64,000 bases of DNA. Source: Monoplex corrugatus (lineage: Eukaryota > Mollusca > Gastropoda > Littorinimorpha > Ranellidae). Positions within the stretch are counted from its first letter, which is position 1. Each line of letters begins with the position of its first letter. The stretch spans positions 97,935,513-97,999,512 of the forward strand of contig CM060311.1 of NCBI GenBank assembly GCA_030674185.1, written 5' to 3'. The position numbers and the translations under genes are program-made. A model generated the notes under the pieces. It was not told where the DNA came from. It was given only the letters and a program-made list of their open reading frames with translations, and did not search any database. Of this stretch, positions 25,016-36,003 are shown in pieces.

Positions 25016-26092
25016 TCAGTTGTGCACTTTCTTTTTCAAATCAACGACACTCTGTTATGACCTCACCCTTCATGAAACAGACTAAAAGGACAAATGTTCT
25101 CTGAAGGCACGAGATGTATATATCCAAACATGTTTTTATAATCTACATACCGGTAAATCAAAATCAATAACCATTTTTTGTGACCAAGATCTGTATACAG
25201 TTTCAGAATGTAAGCTTGTCACGTTCCTTACCATTTATGATCAGACTGTCATAAACATGTAAATTTGCCAATCACTGAATCAGTAAAAGGTATCACATTA
25301 CTTACGATTTGTGATAAGACTCCTGGAAATGCCAAACAGTTAAATCCTTGCTCAAATCTTCCTTGTCTGAGCAGCGCAAACATCTTATAAAAACATGTCC
25401 TTTTTCAAGTCACATTAGAAATTAGTTAAAGCAGTAAGCTTTCAAACTACAAGCAAACAATATAATTGTACAGTTTTCTGTGAGCTTAATGATGCCCTAT
25501 GGTGCAGAACAAACACACTGGTTACCACATGATGTTTTGGGTCTCCAGCTTCCCTTTAGTCATGGTCACTACACTTATTCTTTTCAGTGCGCTGGTGGAC
25601 AGGGTGGGAGTGTGAAATGACTGACATGCAATTTTCTTTTCATCCTCAACAAACACAACCTCTTGAAATGTTACTTAAAGATCAACGTGTAACTAATACA
25701 AAAGAAAAACTATTTAACCCTTCTGTTTTCTATTCCTATCAACCAGCTTCTTGCAGGAAGCTGGTTAATAATGTGAAAGAGTGGAGGGTTAATGAACAAT
25801 AGCAACATTTAGATACCTTATACAGGGTGAAAAAGTGGAAGGATTAAGAAACAATAGTAACGTTTATGAAAAAAAGAAAAACAATTAACAAACAATTGCA
25901 ACATATAAGAAATAAAACAAAAAAGTTCTAAACATGCAAACAACATATACACTTAATAAACAAGTATTCAACAAACAACTGCACCATTACGCCAGCAGTA
26001 CAGAGGCAAAACTTGTTTTTTAAAAACAAACACAAAGATAATCTGTTTTAACGCTATCATCAGCAGTGGCAGTCCCCACAAGCACAACTCAC
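25016..26092. other. Intron 6 stretch with small TTAA MITE
   Basis: AT-rich intron sequence 3' of the distal alternative exon 6. The only element seen is the 71-bp MITE at 25718-25788. Confidence 0.5.
25718..25788. mobile_element. Short TTAA-flanked palindromic MITE
   Basis: TTAA at 25714-25717 and 25789-25792 flanks a sequence with CCCTT/AGGG-type ends. Its centre (25741-25766) is a perfect hairpin, AACCAGCTTC-TTGCAG-GAAGCTGGTT, nearly the same core as in the MITE at 36457-36640. Confidence 0.6.
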
Positions 26093-26195
26093 ATCCTCGT
26101 TGGTGGTTTGCTCAGAGGCGATCAGAAAAGAGTGGAATCCGCTCAGACCCACAAGCGAGAACACGGAAAAGAAGCAGACAATAACTTCAATCACA
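26093..26195 (-). CDS. ZDHHC14: ZDHHC14 alternative exon 6, distal copy (TM4 + TTNE)
   Basis: A 103-bp exon encoding [20 protein letters not shown] and ending in TTNED. It is homologous to the exon at 26821-26923 at every conserved position, with conservative changes in TM4 (W to F, I to L, TYLATS to SFLIAS). The acceptor is GTGGTCAG|T, preceded by a U12 branch site TTCCTTAAC. With the exon 5 donor this makes an AT-AG U12 intron. The donor is GAT|GTGAGT (U2-type). Length, start phase and end phase equal those of the other copy. The substitutions look like purifying selection on both copies rather than decay, so this is not a pseudo-exon. Confidence 0.9.
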
Positions 26196-26204
26196 CTGAC
26201 CACA

Positions 26205-26213
26205 GTTAAGGAA
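26205..26213 (-). promoter_or_regulatory. U12 branch-point motif before distal exon 6
   Basis: Minus-strand TTCCTTAAC, a perfect U12 branch consensus with its branch adenosine 11 nt from the AG|T junction. No long polypyrimidine tract separates it from the acceptor, as expected for a U12 site. Confidence 0.87.
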
Positions 26214-26820
26214 TCACGTCAGACAATGCCAAGGAAGCAAATGAAAATATCTGAAAATATACCACACCAAACACAGTCAAAAAAGCAAACAAAAATGTCT
26301 GATAACATTAAAAAGCAGGTAAGGAAAAAAAACAACAAAAAAACACACAACCAAAAATAAACAGAAACTGGTAAATCAGCTCCACAACAATAATTCAAAA
26401 TGACAAAAACCTTCACATTAGTCAAGTGACATGACGACAGGTGCAAACACTGATAATCATACATGCTACGGTCCAACTTTACACGCACACAGGTTTGGAA
26501 GGCCACAAAAGCAAAAGCCTAAAAACTAAGACTAACGAAACGACAAACTGGAAGGGGGAAAATGCACACAAAATACTCCCACATAAACAAACAAATCAAA
26601 TAACTAAGAAGTAAATGCATGAAAGTAAGGATGACAAAAAAAGTTAGAATGATACAAAAGTTATAATAATGAACCAACAGTGGCAGCATGCAGACACAGA
26701 TGTAAATCCACAAGGAACCAAAAAGCCCCTGGCACATTGTCCCATTTTCTCTTTTAGTAAGTTTGCAGGCAAGGACAATGAGGTATCAACTACGAACTGA
26801 AAGAAGTGGACAGAACTTAC

Positions 26821-26923
26821 ATCTTCATTAGTGGTAATTTCAGACGTGGCAAGATAGGTATGGAATCCTGCAAGCCCCACAATGGACCACACTGAGAAGA
26901 AGCAGACTACTGCCTCTACAATA
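26821..26923 (-). CDS. ZDHHC14: ZDHHC14 alternative exon 6, proximal copy (TM4 + TTNE)
   Basis: A 103-bp exon encoding residues 220-253, beginning [20 protein letters not shown] and ending in TTNED. It covers TM4 and the family TTxE motif. The acceptor side is a U12 branch site TTCCTTGAC followed ten bases later by the terminal AC (GGCAC|T), so the intron would be AT-AC. The donor is GAT|GTAAGT (U2-type). This copy is closest to vertebrate ZDHHC14 ([13 protein letters not shown]). A second 103-bp exon with the same phase lies 626 bp downstream at 26093-26195, and only one can be included in a transcript. Confidence 0.92.
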
Positions 26924-26933
26924 GTGCCATGTT

Positions 26934-26942
26934 GTCAAGGAA
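26934..26942 (-). promoter_or_regulatory. U12 branch-point motif before proximal exon 6
   Basis: Minus-strand TTCCTTGAC, a perfect match to the U12 branch consensus TTCCTTRAY. The branch adenosine is 12 nt from the AC splice junction, within the tight spacing typical of U12 introns. Confidence 0.87.
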
Positions 26943-27106
26943 ACAAGAAAGGTAAGACCCAGAATCAGAAAGATGGCGTGGCAGAAAAGAACCAAGATAT
27001 CCAGCATCAAAGCGAATGAAACGTTCATTTCAAAGTTTGATTTGTGTATGAATCTGAACATGAAAACAAAACCATAAGTAAATATAGTGACTTACGAGTG
27101 TGACAA

Positions 27107-27660
27107 TGGTGACATATGCTTCAATAACAATCTGATGATTGTGGTTAAACAAGTATGAAGATGTGTTGATGACTGTGATTATGTAGTGGTTAAACAAGTA
27201 TGAAGATGGGTTGATGACTGTGATTATGTAGTGGTTAAACAAGTATGAAGATGGGTTGATGACTGTGATTATGTAGTGGTTAAACAAGTGTGAAGATGGG
27301 TTGATGACTGTTATTATGTAGTGGTTAAACAAGTGTGAAGATGGGTTGATGACTGTGATTATGTAATGGTTAAACAAGTGTGAAGATGGGTTGATGACTG
27401 TGATTATGTAATGGTTAAACAAGTGTAAAGATGGGTTGATGACTGTGATTATGTAGTGGTTAAACAAGTGTAAAGATGGGTTGATGACTGTGATTATGTA
27501 ATGGTTAAACAAGTATGAAGATGGGTTGATGACTGTGATTATGTAGTGGTTAAACAAGTATGAAGATGGGTCGATGACTGTGATTATGTAGTGGTTAAAC
27601 AAGTGTAAAGATGGGTTGATGACTGTGATTATGTAGTGGTTAAACAAGTGTGAAGATGGT
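27107..27660. repeat. 45-bp minisatellite, about 12 copies
   Basis: Unit GTGGTTAAACAAGTGTGAAG, ATGGGTTGATGACTGTGATT, then ATGTA. 27660-27780 holds longer, diverged units that resemble the 60-bp family of 28906-33133 (AACAAGTGTGAAGATG then GACATATG). Confidence 0.93.
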
Positions 27661-27879
27661 GACATATGATGCTTCAATAACAATCTCAAGATTGTAATTA
27701 TATAATGATTAAACAAGTGTGAAGATGGTGACATATGATACTGCAATAATGATCAGAAGACAGTGACTGTATAGTGACTTTAGAAAAAAAGTTCGAAGAA
27801 TGACTGGCTGTCTATTACTCAAAGAATTTCATTCAAACATCAGTATGTTATGTTACAAGTATACTAATGGTATAGCACT

Positions 27880-28089
27880 TACTTATCTTTTTTGACCACT
27901 TCTGAATGTACACCCCTGTCTGACCTCTCCGCTCTACTTCTAAGCCTACTTGTTACAGATTCCTGGACACAGATGGTCCACAGTCGGTCGCCACTCTTTT
28001 TCAATTGGAATGTACTTCCAGTCTCTTCCACAACCCCATGCTCTGTCTTCAAGTCTAACTTGAATACATATCTTTTTGTCCAGCAGTAA
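27880..28089 (+). mobile_element. LINE ORF 3' end fragment (C-terminus of RT protein)
   Basis: The plus-strand frame includes HSRSPLFFNWNVLPV and CSVFKSNLNTYLFVQQ then a stop, the LINE C-terminal pattern (F..WN.LP...FKS.LKT.LF). The last ~45 bp, from AAGTCTAACTTGAATACATA through the stop, is the unit of the tandem array that follows. Confidence 0.6.
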
Positions 28090-28905
28090 GTCCTTGCTTT
28101 ACACACAAAGTCTAACTTGAATACATATCTTTTTGTCCAGCAGTAAGTCCTTGCTTTACACACAAAGTCTAACTTGAATACATATCTTTTTGTCCAGCAG
28201 TAACTTCTTGCTTTACACACAAAGTCTAACTTGAATACATATCTTTCTGTCCAGCAGTAAGTCCTTACTTTACACACAAAGTCTAACTTGAATACATATC
28301 TTTTTGTCCAGCAGTAACTTCTTGCTTTACACACAAAGTCTAACTTGAATACATATCTTTCTGTCCAGCAGTAATCTTGCTTACACCAAAGTCTAACTTG
28401 AATACATATCTTCTGTCCAGCAGTAACTTCTTGCTTTACACAAAAGTCTAACTTGAATACATATCTTTGTCCGCAGTAAGTCTTACTTACACACAAAGTC
28501 TAACTTGAATACATATCTTTCTGTCCAGCAGTAAACTTCTTGCTTTACACACAAAGTCTAACTTGAATACATATTTTCTGTCCAGCAGTACTTCTTGCTT
28601 TACACACAAAGTCTAACTTGAATACATATCTTTCTGTCCAGCAGTAATCACTTTACACACAAGTCTAACTTGAATACATATCTTTTGTCCAGCAGTAACT
28701 TCTTGCTTACACACAAGTCAACTTGAATACATATCTTTTGTCAGCAGTAACTTCTTGCTACACACAAAGTCTAACTTAAGTAACTATCTTTCGTCCAGCA
28801 GTAACTTGCTTACACACAAAGTCTAAATTGAATACATATCTTTGTCAGCAGTAACCTTGTTTACACACAAAGTCTAACTTGATACATATCTTTCTGTCCG
28901 CAGTA
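28045..28905. repeat. About 57-bp minisatellite derived from LINE 3' end, about 15 copies
   Basis: Unit AAGTCTAACTTGAATACATA, TCTTTTTGTCCAGCAGTAAC, then TTCTTGCTTTACACAC. The first copy is the end of the LINE frame at 27880-28089. Later copies carry many 1-2 bp deletions. Confidence 0.9.
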
Positions 28906-31900
28906 CTGAACAAGTCTGAAGAATGACATATGTTGCGCAAGTAACTGATAAACTACCGTAAGTGACTGAACAAGTCTGAGAAATGACTTGTTGCGGCAAG
29001 AATATAGTAACTACCGTTAGTGACTGAACAAGTCTGAAGAATGACATTGTTGCCAAGAAATATAGTAACACCGTAGTGACTGAACAAGTCTGAAGAATGA
29101 CTATGTTGCGGAACAAAGTATATAACTACCTGTGGGTGACTGAACACAAGTCTGAAGAATAAATTTTGTTGCAGGAAGAATATAATAACTACTGTAGTGA
29201 CTGAACAAGTCTGAAGAATGACATTGTTGCAAGAAAGATAGTAACTACTGTAGTGACTGAACAAGTCTGAAGAATGACATATGTTGCGCAAGAAATATGT
29301 AACTACCGTAGTGATGAACAAGTCTGAAGAATGACATATGTTGCGGCAATGAAATTAGTTAACATACCGTTAGTGACTGAACAAGTCTGAAGAATGACAT
29401 ATGTTGCGAAGAAAATAGTAACTACCGTAGTGACTGAACAAGTCTGAAGAATGACATATGTTGCGGCAAGAAATATAGTAACTACCGTAGTGACTGAACA
29501 AGTCTGAAGAATGACAATGTTGCAGCAAGAAAATAGTAACTACCGTAGTGACTGAACAAGTCTGAAGAATGACATATGTTGCGGCAAGAAGATAGTAACT
29601 ACTGTAGTGACTGAACAAGTCTGAAGAATGACATATGTTGCATGCAGTAAGATAGTAACTACGTAGTGACTGAACAAGCTGAAGAATGACATATGTTGTC
29701 GGGCAAAGATAGTAACTACCGTAGTGATGAACAAGTCTGAAGAATGACATATGTTGCGCAAAAAGATAGTAACTACGTAGTGACTGAACAAGTCTGAAGA
29801 ATGACATATGTTGCATCAAGTGAAGATAGTAACTACCGTAGTGACTGAACAAGTCTGAAGAATGACATATGTTGCATCAATGAAGATAGTAACTACCTGT
29901 TAGTGATGAACAAGTCTGAAGAATGACAAAATGTTGCATCAGTGAAGATAGTAATACTGTAGTGACTGAACAAGTCTGAAGAATGACATATGTTGCATCA
30001 GTGAAGATAGTAACTACTGTAGTGATGAACAGTCTGAAGAATGACATATGTTGCATCAGTGAAGATAGTAACTACCGTAGTGACTGAACAAGTCTGAAGA
30101 ATGACATATGTTGCATCATGAAGATAGTAACTACTGTAGTGACTGAAAATGACATATGTTGCATCAGTGAAGATAGTAACTACTTAGTGACTGAACAAGT
30201 CTGAAGAATGACATATGTTGCATCAGTGAAGATAGTAACTACTGTAGTGATGAACAAGTCTGAAGAATGACATATGTTGCATCAGTGAAGATAGTAACTA
30301 CTGTAGTGATGAACAAGTCTGAAGAATGACATATGTTGCATCAGTGAAGATAGTAACTACTGTAGTGACTGAACAAGTCTGAAGAATGACATATGTTGCA
30401 TCAGTGAAGATAGTAACTACTGTAGTGACTGAACAAGTCTGAAGAATGACATATGTTGCATCAGTGAAGATAGTAACTACTGTAGTGACTGAAACAAATG
30501 ACATATGTTGCATCAGTGAAGATAGTAACTACGTAGTGATGAACAAGTCTGAAGAATGACATAGTTGCATAGTAAGATAGTAACTACTGTAGTGACTGAA
30601 CAAGTCGAAGAATGACATATGTTGCATCAGTGAAGATAGTAACTACTGTAGTGACTAACAAGTCTGAAGAATGACATATGTTGCATCAGTGAAGATAGTA
30701 ACTACTGTAGTGACTGAACAAGTCTGAAGAATGACATATGTTGCATCAGTGAAGATAGTAACTACTGTAGTGACAACAAGTCTGAAGAATGACATATGTT
30801 GCATCAGTGAAGATAGTAACTACTGTAGTGACTGAACAAGTCTGAAGAATGACATATGTTGCATCAGTGAAGATAGTAACTACTGTAGTGACTGAACAAG
30901 TCTGAAGAATGACATATGTTGCATCAGTGAAGATAGTAACTACTGTAGTGATGAACAAGTCTGAAGAATGACATAGTTGCATCAGTGAAGATAGTAACTA
31001 CTGTAGTGACTGAACAAGTCTGAAGAATGACATATGTTGCTCAGTGAAGATAGTAACTACGTAGTGACTGAAACAAGTCTGAAGAATGACATGTTGCATG
31101 TGAAGATAGTAACTACGTAGTGACTGAAACAAGTCTGAAGAATGACATGTTGCATCAGTGAAGATAGTAACTACTGTAGTGACTAAACAAGTCTGAAGAA
31201 TGACATGTTGCTAGTGAAGATAGTAACTACTGTAGTGATGAACAAGTCTGAAGAATGACATATGTTGCATCAGTGAAGATAGTAACTACGTAGTGACTGA
31301 ACAAGTCTGAAGAATGACATATGTTGTCAGTGAAGATAGTAACTACTGTAGTGAACTGAACAAGTCTGAAGAATGACATATGTTGCATCAGTGAAGATAG
31401 TAACTACTGTAGTGACTGAACAAGTCTGAAGAATGACATATGTTGTCAGTGAAGATAGTAACTACTGTAGTGACTGAAACAAGTCTGAAGAATGACATAT
31501 GTTGCATCAGTGAAGATAGTAACTACTGTAGTGACTGAACAAGTCTGAAGAATGACATATGTTGCATCAGTGAAGATAGTAACTACTGTAGTGACTGAAC
31601 AAGTCTGAAGAATGACATATGTTGCATCAGTGAAGATAGTAACTACTGTAGTGACTGAACAAGTCTGAAGAATGACATATGTTGCATCAGTGAGATAGTA
31701 ACTACTGTAGTGACTGAACAAGTCTGAAGAATGACATATGTTGCATCAGTGAAGATAGTAACTACTGTAGTGATGAACAAGTCTGAAGAATGACATATGT
31801 TGCATCAGTGAAGATAGTAACTACTGTAGTGATGAACAAGTCTGAAGAATGACATATGTTGCATCAGTGAAGATAGTAACTACGTAGTGACTACGTAGTG

Positions 31901-33133
31901 ACTGAACAAGTCTGAAGAATGACATATGTTGCATCAGTGAAGATAGTAACTACTGTAGTGACTGAACAAGTCTGAAGAATGACATGTATCAGTGAAGATA
32001 GTAACTACCGTAGTGACTGAACAAGTCTGAAGAATGACATATGTTTGCAGTGAAGATAGTAACTACCGTAGTGACTAAACAAGTCTGAAGAATGACATAT
32101 GTTGTTGCAGTGAAGATAGTAACTACCGTAGTGACTAAACAAGTCTGAAGAATGACATATGTTGTTGCAGTGAAGATATAATACCGTAGTTGACTGAACA
32201 AGTCTGAAGAATGACATATGTTGTCAGTGAAGATAGTAACTACCGTAGTGACTGAACAAGTCTGACAGAATGACAAGTTGTTGCAGTGAAGATAGTAACT
32301 ACCGTAGTGACTGAACAAGTCTGAAGAATGACTATGTTGCAGTGAAGATAGTAACTACCGTAGTGACTGAACAAGTCTGAAGAATGACATAGTGTTGCAG
32401 TGAAGATAGTAACTACGTAGTGAGCTAAACAAGTCTGAAGAATGACATATGTTGTGCAGTGAAGATAGTAACTACCGTAGTGACTGAACAAGTCTGAAGA
32501 AATGACATATGTTGCATCAGTGAAGATAGTAACTACTGTAGTGACTAAACAAGTCTGAAGAATGACATATGTTGCATAGTGAAGATAAGTAAACTACAGT
32601 AGTGATTGAACAGTCTGAAGAATGACATATGATTGCATCAGTGAAGATAGTAACTACCGTAGTGACTAAACAAGTCTGAAGAATGACATATGTTGTTGCA
32701 GTGAAGATATAATACGTAGTGATAACAAGTCTGAAGAATGACATATGTTGCTCAGTGAAGATAGTAACTACTGTAGTGACTAACAAGTCTGAAGAATGAC
32801 ATATGTTGATCAGTGAAGATAGTAACTACTGTAGTGACTGAACAAGTCTGAAGAATGACATATGTTGCATCAGTGAAGATAGTAACTACGTAGTGACTGA
32901 ACAAGTCTGAAGAATGACATATGTTGCATCAGTGAAGATAGTAACTACGTAGTGATAACAAGTCTGAAGAATGACATATGTTGCATCAGTGAAGATAGTA
33001 ACTACGTAGTGACTAACAAGTCTGAAGAATGACATATGTTGCATGTGAAGATAGTAACTACGTAGTGACTGAACAAGTCTGAAGAATGACATATGTTGTG
33101 CAGTGAAGATAGTAACTACCGTAGTGACTGAAA
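28906..33133. repeat. 60-bp minisatellite, about 70 copies (largest array)
   Basis: Unit ACTGAACAAGTCTGAAGAAT, GACATATGTTGCATCAGTGA, then AGATAGTAACTACTGTAGTG. Edge units (28.9-29.8 kb and 32.0-32.5 kb) differ from the core by a GCGGCAAGAA or TTGCAGTGAA segment. Copies in the core are almost identical apart from short deletions. Confidence 0.95.
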
Positions 33134-33415
33134 AGTAATATGCTCTCTATAATTTTCCATTGCTTTATTCTTTCTGCCCATTTATAGCCGTGTGCGTGCA
33201 TGGATGTGTGTGTGTGTTGTTGTGCGTGTGTGTCGTGTGCTGCATGGTTTGTGTGCTGTAGATGTTGTGTGTTGCTTTCATGCTTATTCATTATGCGTGT
33301 GCGTGTGTGTGGTGTGTGTGTGTCATTTTGTTTTAGCTGGTCTTTACTTAGATTTGATTTTATCAAGATTTTGCGCTATATATAATATTGTATATTATAT
33401 TATTATTATTATTAT
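33134..33415 (+). mobile_element. Retroelement tail inserted in the 60-bp array
   Basis: Non-repeat sequence interrupting the array. It ends TTTTGCGCTATATATAATAT and an (ATT)n run, the tail type of several LINE and SINE families. The array resumes at 33416 with AAGTCTGAAGAATGACATAT. Confidence 0.6.
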
Positions 33416-33620
33416 AAGTCTGAAGAATGACATATGTTGCAGCTATGACACTCTGAAGACAGTGCCTATATAACTGCTAAACAAGTTAAAAAATGGTGAG
33501 ATATTAGTCAGAAGATAGCAACTATGTGGTAACGAAACAAGTTTGAAGGTACTGCCATAATTCTGAATATAACAAAAGAGATTATAATGATGTACTAAGT
33601 TACTAACTAAACAAAGCTGA
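33416..33620. repeat. Diverged outer units of the 60-bp family
   Basis: Starts with a near-perfect AAGTCTGAAGAATGACATAT and continues with degraded copies (TAAACAAGTTAAAAAATG; CGAAACAAGTTTGAAGG), the ancestral flank of the array. Confidence 0.7.
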
Positions 33621-33649
33621 AGACAATGACATTTGATAATTCTGCATAT

Positions 33650-34170
33650 AACAAAAAGACTAATATACCACAAAAGATGATTGCCTTTCTTATATTTGTT
33701 TGGTTTAAGTGTCATGTCAAGCAAATGATGTGTCTAATATACCACAAAAGATGATTCGCCTTTCTTGTTATTTGTTTGGTTTTAAGTGTCATGTCAAGCA
33801 AATGATGTGTCTAATATACCACAAAAGATGATTTGCCTTTCTTGTTATTTGTTTGGTTTTAAGTGTCATGTCAAGCAAATGATGTGTCTAATATACCACA
33901 AAAGATGATTCGCCTTTCTTGTTATTTGTTTGGTTTTAAGTGTCATGTCAAGCAAATGATGTGTCTAATATACCACAAAAGATGATTCGCCTTTCTTGTT
34001 ATTTGTTTGGTTTTAAGTGTCATGTCAAGCAAATGATGTGTCTAATATACCACAAAAGATGATTTGCCTTTCTTGTTTGTTTTTGGTATTATGTCAAGTA
34101 AATGTTGTGTCTAATACACCAAAAAAGATGATCTGCTTTTCTTGTTTATTTATTTGTTTTTGGTATTATG
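33650..34170. repeat. About 74-bp minisatellite, about 7 copies
   Basis: Unit CTAATATACCACAAAAGATG, ATTCGCCTTTCTTGTTATTT, then a GTTTGGTTTTAAGTGTCATG block ending CAAATGATGTGT. 34171-34859 is AT-rich intron with an A18 run near 34755 and nothing else recognised. Confidence 0.9.
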
Positions 34171-34859
34171 TCAAGCAAACAATGTCAATCATAAAAAGAA
34201 GATCAAAAAATGAACAAACAGATAATTGAACAAAAAACAAAGGTTGATACACATGTACTACAAATAAACATTTTATCAAGTACTTAGAGACAGTATGGAG
34301 AAAGATTTTGAGAGAATAATTTTTGTGGTACTTCCTAGGGAAAAAAAGAGAAAAGATTCTGAGGGAATAAATTATGTGATACTTCTAAGAAAAAAAATGA
34401 AAGAAACCCAAACAAACCAGCAAACCAGAGGAACACACACTCTCTCTCTCTCCCTCAAACTTCCAGAATTGACAGAGACCAGACAATGATGTGAAAAGAA
34501 ATACATTCATATACACAATGAAGTGATACCAGGATTTAAATCTGGAAGCTATTCTACTGTCACCATAGGAAAAGCTGAATCATTCTAAATGTTGTCTGAA
34601 AGTTATGGAATTTTAAACATTTAGTAAAACCAGTGAAATGAGAGGAAATTTATCCAGATTTGAAATAATCCAACTTTCAAGTATCCTCACCATCAGTCCT
34701 TTCTTCCTTTTTAAAATCTTCTCACTGTACTACTACTGATTACTTAACATTATCAAAAAAAAAAAAAAAAAAGATGAAAAGAAGAGTCTACTGTTTCAAC
34801 AACACACCACTCTTAATCTGTCATAAAAAGTGCAGACTAATAGCAAACACTAAGTAGCC

Positions 34860-34867
34860 AAGGATAT
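34860..34867 (-). promoter_or_regulatory. U12-type 5' splice site (ATATCCTT)
   Basis: Read on the minus strand the eight bases after exon 5 are ATATCCTT, the canonical AT-AC minor-spliceosome donor. No GT or usable GC donor at this edge would keep the reading frame into either exon 6. Confidence 0.88.
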
Positions 34868-34916
34868 CTTGCAGGCGAGTCTTTAATGGCTGTCAAAAAG
34901 TTGTCATCTTTTGCTC
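34868..34916 (-). CDS. ZDHHC14: ZDHHC14 coding exon 5 (49-bp microexon with U12-type donor)
   Basis: Encodes residues 204-218, AKDDNFLTAIKDSPA, plus two bases (AG) of Ser219. This is the loop between TM3 and TM4 and matches the ZDHHC14 segment ending KDSPAS. The acceptor is conventional (TGTTTCAG|GAGC). The 3' edge lacks a GT donor and instead reads CAAG|ATATCCTTGG, a perfect match to the U12 (minor spliceosome) AT-AC donor consensus ATATCCTT. The frame into both alternative exons 6 works only with this boundary. Confidence 0.9.
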
Positions 34917-35144
34917 CTGAAACACACAACACAAAACATGAATAGAAGAAATGTATATAACATTGTCTTATTTAAAAAAAAAAAAGACTTTAAATTTGGT
35001 TGCTCTTATCTTCTGCACAGCCTCTGTTTCACTTCCTCTACGCTGTTCATTTCAGTCTCCAACACACCTCCAAACCCATCGAAAGTGAGGCCACCATGGG
35101 AACAGGTCATGAAGGGTCACAGAATTTGGGACTTTTTACCTCAC

Positions 35145-35525
35145 AATACTGTTAGGAGAAAAGTGGCAGAATGGTTATTTGCCTACCAATAACTAAACCT
35201 GAGGTTCCTGGGTTCATTTCCCACTGAGGCCTTGACTTTTCCCCTCAGCTGACCAGAAAATCGTACTGAACGTCTAGTCTTTCAGAAGGGGGTCAAAAAC
35301 GAGTTGGACCCGTGTGCCTTCTGGCCTGAGCATGCCAAAGATCCCACAGCAGTTGAAAATTATGAAGAGCAGGGCATTTATTTGCCTGGCTGCCCTGGTA
35401 CAAAGTACTGAAGAGATTGGTTTATTTCCCAGGTCCATTCTCTTGAAGGCCCTTCTTGCCTTTCTGAAGCTTTAGTTAAAAACAACAACAACAACAACAA
35501 CAATAATAACAACAACAAACCAACA
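35145..35525 (+). mobile_element. tRNA-derived SINE with (AAC)n tail
   Basis: Head AGTGGCAGAATGGTTA (A-box-like) and GGTTCCTGGGTTCATTTCCC (B-box-like), a body of about 280 bp, and a tail of AAC repeats near 35478-35520. A Pol III-derived, non-autonomous retroelement by structure. Confidence 0.65.
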
Positions 35526-35527
35526 AC

Positions 35528-35690
35528 AAAAAAGTAGATGAGACTCAATCGTGTGGTCTCAGTCTTCCAAGTGAGACCACAGTTCATTCAAATGTGGGTA
35601 GGAGCCAGTTGGCGGCCAAAAAAATCCCACAACTGTTCTGACATGACTGATGGGATTCAAATTCACAACTGTCCAGTCAGTAGCCCACAA
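35528..35690 (-). mobile_element. tRNA-like SINE fragment, copy B
   Basis: Homologous to 36870-37030 in the same orientation: GGGTAGGAGCCAGTTGGCGG and TGGGATTCAAATTCACAACT match the other copy. The 5' head is truncated. Confidence 0.65.
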
Positions 35691-35699
35691 AGCCTTTTC

Positions 35700-35805
35700 T
35701 ATTTCAAATAACATTTCTTTTTCAAATAATATTTCTTTTTCAAATAATATTTCTTTTCAAATAACATTTCTTTTCAAATAATATTTCTTTTCAAATAACA
35801 TTTCT
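35700..35805. repeat. 17-19-bp tandem repeat, about 6 copies
   Basis: Unit TTTCAAATAATATTTCTTT with C/T variation. Confidence 0.9.
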
Positions 35806-35867
35806 TAAAGACGTAAGACTGAAAGAGGAAAAAAATGCCTCATAGTCACAACTCTGACTCCCCCACC

Positions 35868-35969
35868 ACACACACACACAACACAGACACACACACACTC
35901 ACACACCACACACGCATCACACACAACACACACAACACATACACACAAACACACACACATACACAGACA

Positions 35970-36003
<34 letters not shown>

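Noticed and set aside
26911..26915. Conventional TAG acceptor for the proximal exon 6
   Set aside because: It would shift phase relative to exon 5 and remove conserved residues; the AC junction after the U12 branch site fits exactly.
29370..32786. Minus-strand frames with SSDLFSHYSSYY units
   Set aside because: Shadows of the 60-bp array.
34868..34871. GC-type U2 donor (CCT|GCAAG) for exon 5
   Set aside because: It leaves the wrong phase for both exon 6 copies; the ATATCCTT boundary restores frame and gives the family KDSPAS sequence.
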